Shown here: in pieces, positions 42,878-51,203 of the stretch | How the letters are laid out: every line of letters starts with the position of its first letter | How positions within the stretch are numbered: the first letter of the stretch is position 1 | Assembly: GCA_965249185.1 (NCBI GenBank) | Contig: CBDFLS010000002.1 | Location: 1,240,001 to 1,304,000, forward strand | Source: CBDFLS01 sp965249185 | GTDB lineage: Bacteria > Chloroflexota > Dehalococcoidia > Lucifugimonadales > Australimonadaceae | DNA length: 64,000 nt | Direction: 5' to 3' | Translations under genes and position numbers: made by a program | The notes under the pieces: model-generated | Told to the model about the DNA's origin: nothing | Databases searched by the model: none | The model's input: only the letters and a program-made list of their open reading frames with translations

Positions 42878-45166
42878 TCAGGACACCGTTTGGGCCTCCT
42901 TTTCCTCCTCCAGGCTCAGCGCCCACTCGAACATCGAGAGGGTCGCGGGCTTCGGCTTCCCGTTCCTTCTGGCCGGCTTCTGCGGCTCCTCGGCCATGAA
43001 CTCGGCCCAGGAGAACATCGACTGCTGGGTCTCTTCCACCACGTCAGCATGACCGTTAGCCGCCGCAGTCTCGACGACGATCCCGGTGCCGTTCCGATGC
43101 ACCTCGACCGTCTCCGGTTCCACCTCCACCGCGTGCCACTCCTCGTCCACCAGCAGCTCCTCGGAGACGGCCTCGGCGTCTCTCGCCTGGGCGAAGGCAT
43201 CCTCCACCGACTCTCCTTCTTCTTCCTCCTCTCCGTTCACGATCTTCCTTGCCAACGCCAGCATGATGTCGTCCCCGTCGTCGCCGTAGGCCGCCAGCCC
43301 GTCTTCGGGCAGCTCCCCCTCTACGGCCAGGGAGCTTTGGAGCTTCTGGGCCACCAATTTCAGGGCATCCGCCTGGAGGGTGCCCCGGTAGGCCATGAAC
43401 ACGACCTTGACGGGCCGGGTCTGTCCGATGCGCCATGACCGCCGCGACGCCTGCCGCATGGTGTAGACGCTGTAATCCGTCTCGAACCAGACCAGGGTCG
43501 GGAAATCGATCAGGTCCAGCCCGGTCTGCACCAGCCTGGGGTGGCAGACCACAACGTCCACTCCCTCCTTGACCCGCTGCTCCATCCACGCCTCCCTCCG
43601 GTCGGGAGGCACGGTATCGGCCTTCAGCACCGAGGTCCTGAATCCGTGGCGGGTGAGGATGTCCTTGATCCTGCCCGTGATGTCCCGCGTCCCGGTGTGG
43701 GTGACGTAGACCAGCACCCTCCGGCCCTCCATTCTTTCCGCCGCCACCAGGTCCAGCAGGGCCTTCTCCTTTGGATAGAGCTTCTCCTCGGACAGGGGCG
43801 ACACCGCCACCAGCACGTCCTCCGACTCCGGGTCGAAGACCGTCTCGCCCCGTGTGCAGCCGTCGGGATAGGCCAGCAGCGATTGAAGGTAGGTGGAGAG
43901 GAGCTTCCGTGACCCCTTGGCCAGCGCATCGGCGAGGGCGGCCCGCAGCTTGTCGTACAGCGTGCCGTAGGCTCCCCTCTGGGTGTAGCCGTAGCTGTCG
44001 GGCTCGGAGTCCATCGACGAGAGGAGAATCTGCTCCTCGTAGGAGGGCAGCCCCGACGCCACGTCGGAGAGTCTGAGGAACACCGAGTTGCCGATGAGGT
44101 GGAACAACGCGGCTGGGGCAAGCCCCGGCCGCTCCCGCACCACCTTGCGGTACCGCCTGCGCCGGCTGAACCGTCCATCCTCCACCGACTCGTCGTCGTC
44201 CTTGCCGATGGTGTGCTCCTCGAAGCCGTACCGTTGTATCCACCTCCCCTCCTCGGAGCGCCCGAACTCCGTCCTGATGGCCGGGCTGAACCGGTACAGC
44301 AGGTGGAACAAAGTGCTCGAATAGCCACCTGTCAAAGTTCCTGTCAGGGTGAGGGAGCGGCCGCAGGAGTCGGCGAGGACGCCCGCTGCGATGCCCTGGG
44401 CGGAGCCTCTTCCTTTGTATTCATGCACCTCGTCTGTTACGAGGAGCTCGAAGAACCCCTTCATCCGCTTCTTGATGTAGTCGGCAAGCGGATACCGCTT
44501 CGGCCCTTTGGGGTCGGCCTGCCACAGGGCGGAGCCGCAGTGGGCGCAGGTACGGCGCTTGCGCCCCATCTCCTCGGCGGTCAGCGGCACACCGTCCTTG
44601 TCCACGATCTGGCTGGCGCAGACGGAGCAGCAGGGGACCCGGAAGGGCTCCCCCGTCTCCTCGTCCCGGATGAGCCCGCCCCTGGATGTGCCCCACCGCT
44701 CGATGTATGCCGCCTGCCAGCGGTAGGAGAGCTTCGCCCGTTCCCTGGACATGATGGCGAAGAGGGGGCCTGGGCCGGTGGAGAGGCGCAGCTTCTCCAG
44801 GTCGGTGATGGAGGCGACGATGGCGACGCGGGCCTTGGGCACCGTCTCCTCCACCTCCCGCTTCCACTTCCGGGTCAGGTGCGGGGGTGTGAGGACGAGC
44901 ACCCGCCTGAAGCCAGCGGCGTAGGCTGCGGATGCGCCGATGTAGGTCTTGCCGGTGCCCATCTCCCCCACGAGGTTGGTGCCCTGGTGGGCTTTCAGGG
45001 AGAGGGTGACGCCCCGTATGGCGTCTGCCTGGGCTCCCAGGGGGGAGCGGAGCAGTTGTGGCAGGCCGTGGCCGTTCTGGGAAGGCCGGTAGAGGGGCGG
45101 GTAGGACTCCACCACCCGCTGGGCGATGGCTTCTTTGTAGGTGTCGATGAACTGGACGAGGTCCAT
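42878..45166 (-). CDS. SNF2-family helicase/ATPase with zinc-ribbon insertion
   Basis: 762 residues. Motif I is GEMGTGKT (67-74) and motif II is the DEVH box (245-248). A CxxC...CxxC zinc ribbon (about C180, C183, C207, C210) is inserted between them. Motifs V and VI appear as VCHPRLVQTGLDLIDFPTL and RQASRRSWRIGQ. An acidic C-terminal tail of about 130 residues holds two similar short motifs (MFSWAEFM and MFEWALSL) that may bind a partner. It is a double-stranded DNA translocase of the SWI2/SNF2 type carried by plasmids and ICEs. A broken relative lies at 29225. Confidence 0.9.
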   Translation of the reverse strand: MDLVQFIDTYKEAIAQRVVESYPPLYRPSQNGHGLPQLLRSPLGAQADAIRGVTLSLKAHQGTNLVGEMGTGKTYIGASAAYAAGFRRVLVLTPPHLTRKWKREVEETVPKARVAIVASITDLEKLRLSTGPGPLFAIMSRERAKLSYRWQAAYIERWGTSRGGLIRDEETGEPFRVPCCSVCASQIVDKDGVPLTAEEMGRKRRTCAHCGSALWQADPKGPKRYPLADYIKKRMKGFFELLVTDEVHEYKGRGSAQGIAAGVLADSCGRSLTLTGTLTGGYSSTLFHLLYRFSPAIRTEFGRSEEGRWIQRYGFEEHTIGKDDDESVEDGRFSRRRRYRKVVRERPGLAPAALFHLIGNSVFLRLSDVASGLPSYEEQILLSSMDSEPDSYGYTQRGAYGTLYDKLRAALADALAKGSRKLLSTYLQSLLAYPDGCTRGETVFDPESEDVLVAVSPLSEEKLYPKEKALLDLVAAERMEGRRVLVYVTHTGTRDITGRIKDILTRHGFRTSVLKADTVPPDRREAWMEQRVKEGVDVVVCHPRLVQTGLDLIDFPTLVWFETDYSVYTMRQASRRSWRIGQTRPVKVVFMAYRGTLQADALKLVAQKLQSSLAVEGELPEDGLAAYGDDGDDIMLALARKIVNGEEEEEGESVEDAFAQARDAEAVSEELLVDEEWHAVEVEPETVEVHRNGTGIVVETAAANGHADVVEETQQSMFSWAEFMAEEPQKPARRNGKPKPATLSMFEWALSLEEEKEAQTVS

Positions 45167-45226
45167 TGGTTTTCTCCTTCCTTCTATAGAGGTGTGTGCT
45201 GGGTGATCTGAGGTCGTGGGAAAAGG

Positions 45227-45265
45227 CGAGGCCCCGTGGTCCTGGAAAGAACCAGCGGGGCCTCG
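45227..45265 (-). terminator. Terminator after the N6-methyltransferase gene
   Basis: A 10-bp GC-rich stem (CGAGGCCCCG, 45227-45236, with 45256-45265), extended by TGGT/ACCA. On the minus strand it is followed by CCTTTTCCC. It lies 26 bp after the stop of the upstream gene and 60 bp before the helicase start. Confidence 0.7.
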
Positions 45266-45290
45266 TGACGCGGCCCTGGGGTGGAGTCGT

Positions 45291-46328
45291 CTATGCGGCG
45301 ATGTCAGTGATTACGCCGTCCCCGAGGTCCAGGGCGACGACGGTGGTGCGGAGCCTCTCCCTATAGGTCTCCTTGTCCGGGGTCTCCTCGACCAGCACCA
45401 GCTCCTTGGTGGTCTTGCCCTTGACCAGGATGCGTCGACCGTCTGCTTCGAGCTGGAGGTTGTCCAGGAACCCGGCGGCGATGAGCATGGCCATGTGGCC
45501 CCGACGCAGGGGCATCAGGGGGCGGGTCCTCTGGTCCTTGCTGGGCCAGAGGGTATCCGTTACTTCGGCGCTGGCCCACAGGCCGGAGCGCCGGGCCTCC
45601 TGCGCCGCCGCCACGGGGTCGACGGTGCGGGTGGCGAACAGGATGTCCCCCGCATCCGAGGTGATGGCGGTGTAGATGGGGTAGCCTTGGGAGTACAGAG
45701 GCTCCGGCTCTCCCTCGGCCCAGGCCAGCACCTGTCTCTGCGCCTCCTCGTCCAGGCGGGGCTCCGCCATCCGGTAGCCCATGACCACAACCTGGTCGAA
45801 GGCTTCTCTTTCGGGGTGTGGGAAGGCCCAGCACCTCAATCTATAGTAATAGGAGGCGAGGTACTTGGCCGAGACCGCGAGGCGTTGGCGGGGCACGATG
45901 AACACCAGGAGCCCGCCATCGTTCAGGTAGCGGGTCGAGTGGGTCAGGAAGGCGTGCTCCGTCCGCTTGCTTTCCGGGTCATGGTCGTATGGCGGGTTGA
46001 GCAGGCAGATGCCGAACGCCTGGTTGCCTATGGAGGTCTGGAACAGGTCCGCGGCCAGGGTGCGGTGCAGCCGGGATGCGGCCTCCTCAGCCCGGTCGGT
46101 ATGCAGCTCCACCCCGTAGGTCTCTATGGGCATGGTGTTGTCCTGGGTCAGCCGCTCTCCCAGCTGGGCCACCGCCTCCCCGGCCCCGCAGCAGGGGTCG
46201 AGGATGCGGACCACCTCCCGGTTGCGGTAGTAGTAGCCCGCAGGCGCCCGTATCAGCGTGGCGATGAAGTCCACCACCTTCTCCGGCGTCGGGTAAAAGC
46301 CCCCTTTGCTTTGCGCTGCCAGTCTCAT
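45291..46328 (-). CDS. DUF6094-type N6-adenine DNA methyltransferase
   Basis: 345 residues from ATG 46328. GGFYPTPEKVVDFIATLI is followed by SAM motif I ILDPCCGAGEAV (D44 onward) and catalytic motif IV LLNPPYDHD (N111-Y114), then a long specific region. This is an adenine methyltransferase of the type that protects mobile elements from host restriction. No nuclease is adjacent, so it is probably an orphan. It overlaps the upstream zinc-ribbon gene by 4 bp. Confidence 0.88.
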   Translation of the reverse strand: MRLAAQSKGGFYPTPEKVVDFIATLIRAPAGYYYRNREVVRILDPCCGAGEAVAQLGERLTQDNTMPIETYGVELHTDRAEEAASRLHRTLAADLFQTSIGNQAFGICLLNPPYDHDPESKRTEHAFLTHSTRYLNDGGLLVFIVPRQRLAVSAKYLASYYYRLRCWAFPHPEREAFDQVVVMGYRMAEPRLDEEAQRQVLAWAEGEPEPLYSQGYPIYTAITSDAGDILFATRTVDPVAAAQEARRSGLWASAEVTDTLWPSKDQRTRPLMPLRRGHMAMLIAAGFLDNLQLEADGRRILVKGKTTKELVLVEETPDKETYRERLRTTVVALDLGDGVITDIAA

Positions 46329-46588
46329 GATGTCTCTCCTTCCTCATGGTCGGTCGATGTTGATGGGCCGAACTTGCAGGGCTCGGGGCTGCAGAAGTAG
46401 CAGTCCCTCCTCGCCCTGGGTGGCGGGACGTAGTCCTCGGCGGACAGGGCCTGGAATATCACCTGCACCCCGCAGGAGTTGCAGTGGTAGATCTCTCCCG
46501 TATGGACATCCCTGTCCGGCTCCTCTATCTGGGCGAACCGCTCCTCGCAGTGGGGGCAGGTGAAGTAGATGGTCTGGGTCATGGTCAT
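46325..46588 (-). CDS. Small zinc-ribbon protein
   Basis: 87 residues. YFTCPHCEERF and YHCNSCGVQV form one four-cysteine zinc ribbon, and a second pair (CYFCSPEPC) follows near the C-terminus. It overlaps the next gene (ATGA). A DNA- or RNA-binding accessory role is likely. No specific family. Confidence 0.75.
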   Translation of the reverse strand: MTMTQTIYFTCPHCEERFAQIEEPDRDVHTGEIYHCNSCGVQVIFQALSAEDYVPPPRARRDCYFCSPEPCKFGPSTSTDHEEGETS

Positions 46589-46617
46589 GGCTTATCTCCT
46601 TTCATTGGCCGCCGCCT

Positions 46618-47016
46618 TCAGGCAGCGAGCCGGTTATCTGACGTGATGCCGACCACCTCTCCGGTGGCGCGGCTCCTCTGGTAACAGAGCACCTGGCTGG
46701 TGCCCGCAGCCTCTGCACACGCGGTACAGAAAGCGGTGACGATCTCGGCGTGGCGGGCCACCGTCACTCGTCTGACCAGCACCGAGCCGTTGTCTGTGCT
46801 GGTGTGTCGGTAGAGCATCACCCTGGGATCGCTCCTCTCTGCCCTAGTCGCTGGCCGATAGAAATGCGGTTGCGCGGAGGTGCACAGGTGCTGCGTGTGG
46901 TCGTGCCGGCAGAAACGGCAGGTCGTTCCGTCCGGTGAGAAGCGCTGCCAGGCTTTGAAATGCCGCTCCTGCCTTCGTTTGTTTGTGCGTTTGGCAATTG
47001 TCAGCGTCTTATCCAT
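46618..47016 (-). CDS. Cysteine/histidine-rich hypothetical protein
   Basis: 132 residues from ATG 47016, overlapping the previous gene by 8 bp. A basic N-terminus precedes CRFCRHDHTQHLC and, later, FCTACAEA, which look like metal-binding sites. No family was recognised. Confidence 0.65.
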   Translation of the reverse strand: MDKTLTIAKRTNKRRQERHFKAWQRFSPDGTTCRFCRHDHTQHLCTSAQPHFYRPATRAERSDPRVMLYRHTSTDNGSVLVRRVTVARHAEIVTAFCTACAEAAGTSQVLCYQRSRATGEVVGITSDNRLAA

Positions 47017-47668
47017 ACCCTCCTCCGTTCACTGCTGCCACGATGGATTCTTCCTCTCCGGGTAGAGTCAGCAGCCCCGAGGCAACGGCCTGGGAGAGGT
47101 CCTCCTTGAGGGATTCGGCGTTGGGGTTGCAGCGGTAGGCGACCACTCCCGCCGATTGGAGCTGGGTGATCTCTTCCTTCTGAAGGCCCCGCCGCCACAG
47201 CCAGTCTGCCCAGGAGAGGTGCAACGGCAGCGGGCTCCTCTTGTCCAGAAAGCGGTAGTGGAGCCTGGGGGCCTCGTCTTCCGTCTGGGCCAGGAGGAGG
47301 AAGGTGTCGTGTTCGGAGGCGTACTGCGCCATCTTCGTGAACACCAGCGCGTGCCAGCCCCCTGATACGGGCAGCTTGGCGATCTTGGTCGTCCAGGTGC
47401 CAATTGTTTGGTACGGGATACCGCATCGCTCATATCCTCCCGAGAGGGCCATCCCATCGGCCCCCTTGATAAGGTGGGCGGCGTCGGGCGGCTGCTTGAG
47501 CAGCGAGGCCCAGATAGCCTTCAGCGCCGTCTGGGAGCCCACCATCGAGACGAACCAGAGGCCGTTGGAGTGGGGGTCGCGGGCGAAGGCGTCGGCGGTG
47601 GCGCTGAAGCCTCCCGCCGAGATCGTGTACAGGTCTTCGGGGTCGAGTGTGTATTCGGTTGCAAGCAT
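47009..47668 (-). CDS. Hypothetical protein of the conjugative element
   Basis: 219 residues from ATG 47668, preceded by AAGGAGA. A mixed alpha/beta protein (TISAGGFSATADAFARD, LWFVSMVGSQTALKAIWASL, DTFLLLAQTED, PLPLHLSWADWLWRRGL). No catalytic motif is evident and no family was recognised. Confidence 0.65.
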   Translation of the reverse strand: MLATEYTLDPEDLYTISAGGFSATADAFARDPHSNGLWFVSMVGSQTALKAIWASLLKQPPDAAHLIKGADGMALSGGYERCGIPYQTIGTWTTKIAKLPVSGGWHALVFTKMAQYASEHDTFLLLAQTEDEAPRLHYRFLDKRSPLPLHLSWADWLWRRGLQKEEITQLQSAGVVAYRCNPNAESLKEDLSQAVASGLLTLPGEEESIVAAVNGGGYG

Positions 47669-47743
47669 GGGTATGTCTCCTTTCGGTAATTGGAATGCTG
47701 ATGCGCGGAGGTGTAGTGACTCCGTGGGGGCCGGTAGTAGCAG

Positions 47744-48160
47744 TCAGGGTCGGGAGTCGGTGATGAGGCCGCGCTCCTTGAGGCTGACCGCCTTGTCCCC
47801 GCCGATGACCAGGTGGTCCAGCAGGGCGATCTCCAGGAGCTTGCCCGCCTCCATGACAGCGGGCCGGAACACCTCTGCCGGTCTGACGGTGATGGAGCTC
47901 ACGTCCCCCTGGTAGATCACCCGCTGGCCCACGATCCGGGTCTTTGTGTCCAGCAGGAGGACCCGGAACTGCTCCTGGGCGAGGTGGGCCATCTCCGGGG
48001 CTAGCAGCAGCCGCACCGCCTCGGGCGAATAGACCGCCGGAGGGTCGGCGGGGCGCGGTGGATGGGTCTCCACCCCGTAGCGTACGGCCAGCTCCCCCAG
48101 GATGCTGACGTTGCGCCGGAGGGTCTCTAGCAGTGTGTCGTTGTGCTGTGCATTGGTCAT
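47744..48160 (-). CDS. RadC-like protein lacking the JAMM catalytic segment
   Basis: 138 residues. The RadC/YeeS fold is clear at both ends: VYSPEAVRLLLAPEMAHLAQ, EQFRVLLLDTKTRIVGQRV, YQGDVSSITVRPAEVFRPAV, then LLDHLVIGGDKAVSLKERGL. Between FRPAV and MEAGKLLEIALLDH about 30 residues present in normal RadC are absent. These are the ones with the HxHPSG...S..D metal site. The loss is in frame and clean. It is probably not a metalloprotease and may be a structural or dominant-negative paralogue. ATG 48160 is preceded by GGGGAGG. Confidence 0.85.
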   Translation of the reverse strand: MTNAQHNDTLLETLRRNVSILGELAVRYGVETHPPRPADPPAVYSPEAVRLLLAPEMAHLAQEQFRVLLLDTKTRIVGQRVIYQGDVSSITVRPAEVFRPAVMEAGKLLEIALLDHLVIGGDKAVSLKERGLITDSRP

Positions 48161-48199
48161 AGGGACCTCCCCTAGATGTGGATGGTCTGAAACGAGAAG

Positions 48200-48230
48200 C
48201 GGGGCCGCCCCGAAGATGGGAGCGACCCCG
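48200..48230 (-). terminator. GC-rich hairpin between ssb and the radC-like gene
   Basis: CGGGG (48200-48204) pairs with CCCCG (48226-48230), with additional inner pairs. On the minus strand it is followed by CTTCTCGTTTC. A weaker T tract than at the other sites. Confidence 0.5.
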
Positions 48231-48268
48231 TGCTGCGCCTGCTGGCAGGCGGCCGTATGACGATTGGG

Positions 48269-48664
48269 CTAGAAGGGTGACTTGGCCTTCACCGGCTCCT
48301 CGGCGCTGGCAACTGCGGACTCTTCCTCGGAGCTACCCCCGTTGCGGGAGTCGAGGAATACCACCTCGGAGGCGTGAATCTCGGTGCGGTGCCTGCGCTG
48401 GCCGTCCTCGGTTTCATACGAGTTCTGGACCAGCTTGCCTGCGACGTACAGCCGGTCCCCTTTGGCGACATACTGGTTCACCGCTTCGGCCAGGCCGGAC
48501 CAGCAGGTGATACTGTGCCAGTCCGTGCTCGTCTCTCCGTTCTGGCGGTGTCGGTCGGTGGCCAGCCGTAGCTGGGTGATGGCGGTGCCGCTCTGGGTGT
48601 ATTTCATTTCGGGGTCTGCTCCGACCCTTCCCAGTAGCTCTACCTTGTTGATTGTGCGTGCCAT
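48269..48664 (-). CDS. ssb: Single-stranded DNA-binding protein
   Basis: 131 residues. An OB-fold SSB: INKVELLGRVGADPEMKYTQ, ITQLRLATDRHRQN, WHSITCWSGLAEAVNQYVAK, GDRLYVAGKL, then a disordered acidic tail ending in AKSPF, a variant of the DDIPF tip that recruits partners. Typical of conjugative elements, where it coats transferred single-stranded DNA. Confidence 0.95.
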   Translation of the reverse strand: MARTINKVELLGRVGADPEMKYTQSGTAITQLRLATDRHRQNGETSTDWHSITCWSGLAEAVNQYVAKGDRLYVAGKLVQNSYETEDGQRRHRTEIHASEVVFLDSRNGGSSEEESAVASAEEPVKAKSPF

Positions 48665-48779
48665 TTCAGTTCTCCCTTTGTGTGTGTAGTAGTGCGGCGT
48701 TGCCGCACTCGAATGGAAATGCAGCGCCGCTCCCTTCGGAGGGGAACGGCCTTGTCCATGCGCTCCGGCTACGGAGCGT

Positions 48780-48977
48780 CTAGCTGTGCTCTGCTACTTC
48801 GGGCTCGGGCTCCGCTTCAGCGAACAGCCTGTCGGGGTCCAGGGGCGCTACCGCGCTTCTCAGCCAGCTCAGCCCGTCCCTTCTGACGCTGCCGTGCATC
48901 TCAGGGTCGTCGAGGGCCTGGACGTAGTGCAGCGCGGCGTTCACGACGTTGGCGTGAGCTCCGTTGTTGCAGAACAC
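48780..48977 (-). CDS. Small hypothetical protein
   Basis: 65 residues from GTG 48977, overlapping the gene at 48901-49131 in another frame. VNAALHYVQALDDPEMHGSV and WLRSAVAPLDPDRLF look protein-like. It may be the frameshifted C-terminal half of its neighbour. Confidence 0.45.
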   Translation of the reverse strand: MFCNNGAHANVVNAALHYVQALDDPEMHGSVRRDGLSWLRSAVAPLDPDRLFAEAEPEPEVAEHS

Positions 48978-49131
48978 CCTCTGGGAGGCCCGCCATCATC
49001 TCCATGCTCGTGAGGCGCTCTACGCGGTTGGCGAGCCGGGTCTGGACCGAGGCAAGCTCGTTTGCGAGCCTTGCGATCTCCCGTGTTGTGGGCGGCATCC
49101 GCCGCAGGGTCTTGGGCGCGAATCTGCTCAT
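48901..49131 (-). CDS. Small helical hypothetical protein
   Basis: 76 residues from ATG 49131, with AAAGGAGG 5 bp upstream. The first 50 residues form a helix-rich segment (TTREIARLANELASVQTRLA). The Arg-rich end looks out of frame, so an indel near 48970 joining it to the previous entry is plausible. Confidence 0.5.
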   Translation of the reverse strand: MSRFAPKTLRRMPPTTREIARLANELASVQTRLANRVERLTSMEMMAGLPEGVLQQRSSRQRRERRAALRPGPRRP

Positions 49132-49231
49132 GTGTCCTCCTTTTCCTGTAGGGATGCGATTCCTGGGATGAAGCGGGTCCACCACCTGGAGGGGAGGTAG
49201 CTCCGGTCCGGCGCTCCCAAGCAGGAAGCGT

Positions 49232-50290
49232 CTAGCTCACCCGCACGTACTGGGAGACGGCCTCCGTCACAATGTCGACGCGGGTGTCCGGGTCCAGCAG
49301 CGCGTTCAGCTTGCGGTAGTCGACCGAGAAGCGGCGGGTCTGCACCAGGCTTACCGACCGGCCCTCGACGTTTGCTTTGGTCGTCCCCCGCTGCCGCATC
49401 CACGCCTTGAGGGTGTCCCGCGCTCGCCGCTTGGCCTGTTCCGGCTCTTTCAGGGCCTCCTGGGCAGCCTGGTAGGCCAGCACCGCCTCCCGGGCCTCCT
49501 CTGCGCTCACCTCCCTTCCTTCCGTCTCCAGTGCCTCATCCGTGTCTTCTCCTTCCTCGGCTTCTCCCGGTTGACAGGCGGCGAGGAAGGGACACGACCG
49601 GCACTGCCAGCTACCAGCGCGGAAGTCCCGCTCCGGCAACCCGTCGGGGTCCTGCCCGTGGGCGGCGTAGTGGTCGGCCAAATCACCGAGCCGGAAGCTG
49701 ACGGCTTCCATCGCGTCCTCCACCCGCTCGGCGGGGATCGTCTCCGTGTCCCAGGCTCGGCTGCCGGTGTCCATCGTGGCTATCACCACGTCGCGGGCTT
49801 CGCCGTACTTCCCGTAGGTGTAAAGGGCAGCCTGGGCCACCGACTCCGGGTGACTCCGCTCGGCCCCCAATGTCTGCCACCGCTTGTAGGCGTCCGGCCC
49901 CCTGGTCTTGACTTCGACGATCACCTCCGGCCCTCCGAAAAAGGGCAGGACGGCGGTGGCGTCGGGATGGCCGGTAACGCGCAGGTCGGGGGCGATGAGG
50001 AGCGTCACCTCCAGGGGGTGGAGTGGTCCAACGGGGATCACGTCCCAGCTCGCCCGCTCCATCGCTCGCAGCACCACCTGCTCTAGGGCCTGCCCCGCCT
50101 CCATGACGGTCAGGGACTCGTCGCTGGGAGGGTTGGTGGGCTGCCATTCCGTGGCGGCATACCACAGGGCGCGGCGGCAGCCGCTTGCGGCGGATGCCCG
50201 CACCACCAGCGCCCCATCGCCGTCGAAGTAGGCCGACGGTCGCGAGTAAACGTCCGCCCGGTCTCCAGTGGGGTCTTCGTTCCGGTTCAT
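49232..50290 (-). CDS. PD-(D/E)xK nuclease with Cas4/AddB-type Fe-S cluster
   Basis: 352 residues from ATG 50290 (GGAAGGAGG upstream; longer frame rejected). Catalytic pattern: VTGHPDATAV (D110), VIVEVKT (E126, K128) and SVAQAALYTYG (Q153). A cysteine in GCRRALWYA (C38) together with C230-x2-C233-x5-C239 is the split four-cysteine Fe-S arrangement of Cas4 and AddB exonucleases. It probably processes DNA ends with the Rad52-like annealing protein encoded two genes upstream, a phage-type recombination pair. Confidence 0.88.
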   Translation of the reverse strand: MNRNEDPTGDRADVYSRPSAYFDGDGALVVRASAASGCRRALWYAATEWQPTNPPSDESLTVMEAGQALEQVVLRAMERASWDVIPVGPLHPLEVTLLIAPDLRVTGHPDATAVLPFFGGPEVIVEVKTRGPDAYKRWQTLGAERSHPESVAQAALYTYGKYGEARDVVIATMDTGSRAWDTETIPAERVEDAMEAVSFRLGDLADHYAAHGQDPDGLPERDFRAGSWQCRSCPFLAACQPGEAEEGEDTDEALETEGREVSAEEAREAVLAYQAAQEALKEPEQAKRRARDTLKAWMRQRGTTKANVEGRSVSLVQTRRFSVDYRKLNALLDPDTRVDIVTEAVSQYVRVS

Positions 50291-50333
50291 GGTCTGTCCT
50301 CCTTCCGTTCCTATAAATGAGAAGCGGGACCGC

Positions 50334-50355
50334 CTCCGTGGAGACAGCCCCGCTA
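50334..50355 (-). terminator. Hairpin between the TSCPD gene and the nuclease gene
   Basis: AGCGGG (50334-50339) pairs with CCCGCT (50350-50355), with inner CTCC/GGAG pairing. On the minus strand TTCTCATTT follows. Confidence 0.55.
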
Positions 50356-50384
50356 GTTGAGCAACCATCGGTTGTGTGCGCCGC

Positions 50385-50795
50385 TCATACGGCGGCTTTG
50401 GATTCGGATTCTTCTATCCCCTCTTTCGCCCTCTCTTCTCGCTCCTTCAGATGGAGCTTGAGGATCTGGGAGATGCCATCTGCGAGGCCCAGCACCCACA
50501 CGCTCGACCCATCGCTCAACTGATTGGCGAAGGGCTGCATCTCAGCTATGCCCTGGCACTGGTCCACGATCTCGGCGACGGGCGTGCCCCTCCGCAAGTG
50601 CAGCGAGACGAGGCGGCAGACCGCCTCCGTCACCCCGGAGGTGAACGATCCCGCCTTGCCGATAGAGCCAAAGACCTCGAAGGGCGCCCCGTCCTCATCA
50701 AGGGAGACGGTGACGTAAAGGTTGCCATGCTCGGTCTTGAGCTTGGTGGTGCTGCTTGGCAGCGTCCGGGGCCTGGGCCGTGTCGCCGGGGTCAT
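50385..50795 (-). CDS. TSCPD-domain protein
   Basis: 136 residues. KTEHGNLYVTVSLDEDGAPF, EVFGSIGKAGSFTSGVTEAV and CRLVSLHLRRGTPVAEIVDQ match the TSCPD domain found at the C-terminus of B12-dependent ribonucleotide reductases. Here it is free-standing, as often seen on plasmids and phages. The start overlaps the previous gene by 4 bp. Confidence 0.83.
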   Translation of the reverse strand: MTPATRPRPRTLPSSTTKLKTEHGNLYVTVSLDEDGAPFEVFGSIGKAGSFTSGVTEAVCRLVSLHLRRGTPVAEIVDQCQGIAEMQPFANQLSDGSSVWVLGLADGISQILKLHLKEREERAKEGIEESESKAAV

Positions 50796-51112
50796 GGCCC
50801 CTCCCCCTTCTCAAGGAGATAGGGAAGGGCTGGGGCGTAGCGGTCGAAGAATTTGGCGACCTTGAGGGCACACTCCCGGTCCCTCTTGTCGCCGATGCCC
50901 AGCAGCGTCTGGACGATGACCTCTTCGCAGTCCTCTTCGGCGTAGGTCGGGGTCAGCAGCGTCTCTTGGACGGCAGGGGGAAGGGAGTCCCACCGCTCAC
51001 GGCTCAGCTTCAGCCCGCCGTGACTGGCCGTTTCAATCCGCACCACGCCCTCGGCCAGCGCTACGACGTCCTGGGGAGGTCCCCACGGGGTATACATAGT
51101 GTTCACTTTCAT
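50792..51112 (-). CDS. DUF7007-like protein
   Basis: 106 residues from ATG 51112, preceded by AAGGAAGACGAC. MYTPWGPPQDVVALAEGVVR, ETASHGGLKLSRERWDSLP and YAEEDCEEVIV resemble the DUF7007 pattern (TPWG, SHGG, EED). Function unknown. Confidence 0.65.
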   Translation of the reverse strand: MKVNTMYTPWGPPQDVVALAEGVVRIETASHGGLKLSRERWDSLPPAVQETLLTPTYAEEDCEEVIVQTLLGIGDKRDRECALKVAKFFDRYAPALPYLLEKGEGP

Positions 51113-51141
51113 GTCGTCTTCCTTTCTGTCCTGTAGATGAA

Positions 51142-51176
51142 AACGGGGCTGCCCCCGGTGTGGAGACAGCCCCGTT
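51142..51176 (-). terminator. Terminator after the Rad52-like gene
   Basis: A 10-bp stem (AACGGGGCTG, 51142-51151, with 51167-51176). On the minus strand it ends in GTTTTCATC. It precedes the next gene by 30 bp. Confidence 0.7.
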
Positions 51177-51203
51177 ACGTGGGCTCGCTATGGCGCGTTG
51201 GGC

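Noticed and set aside
44099..45211. 370-codon plus-strand frame opposite the helicase, and similar frames at 45216-46400 and 52184-53398
   Set aside because: Antisense to genes with clear motifs, with low-complexity translation and no ribosome site.
50317..50523. Small plus-strand ORFs around the intergenic hairpins of the element
   Set aside because: They arise from hairpin DNA and antisense of the TSCPD gene, without ribosome sites.
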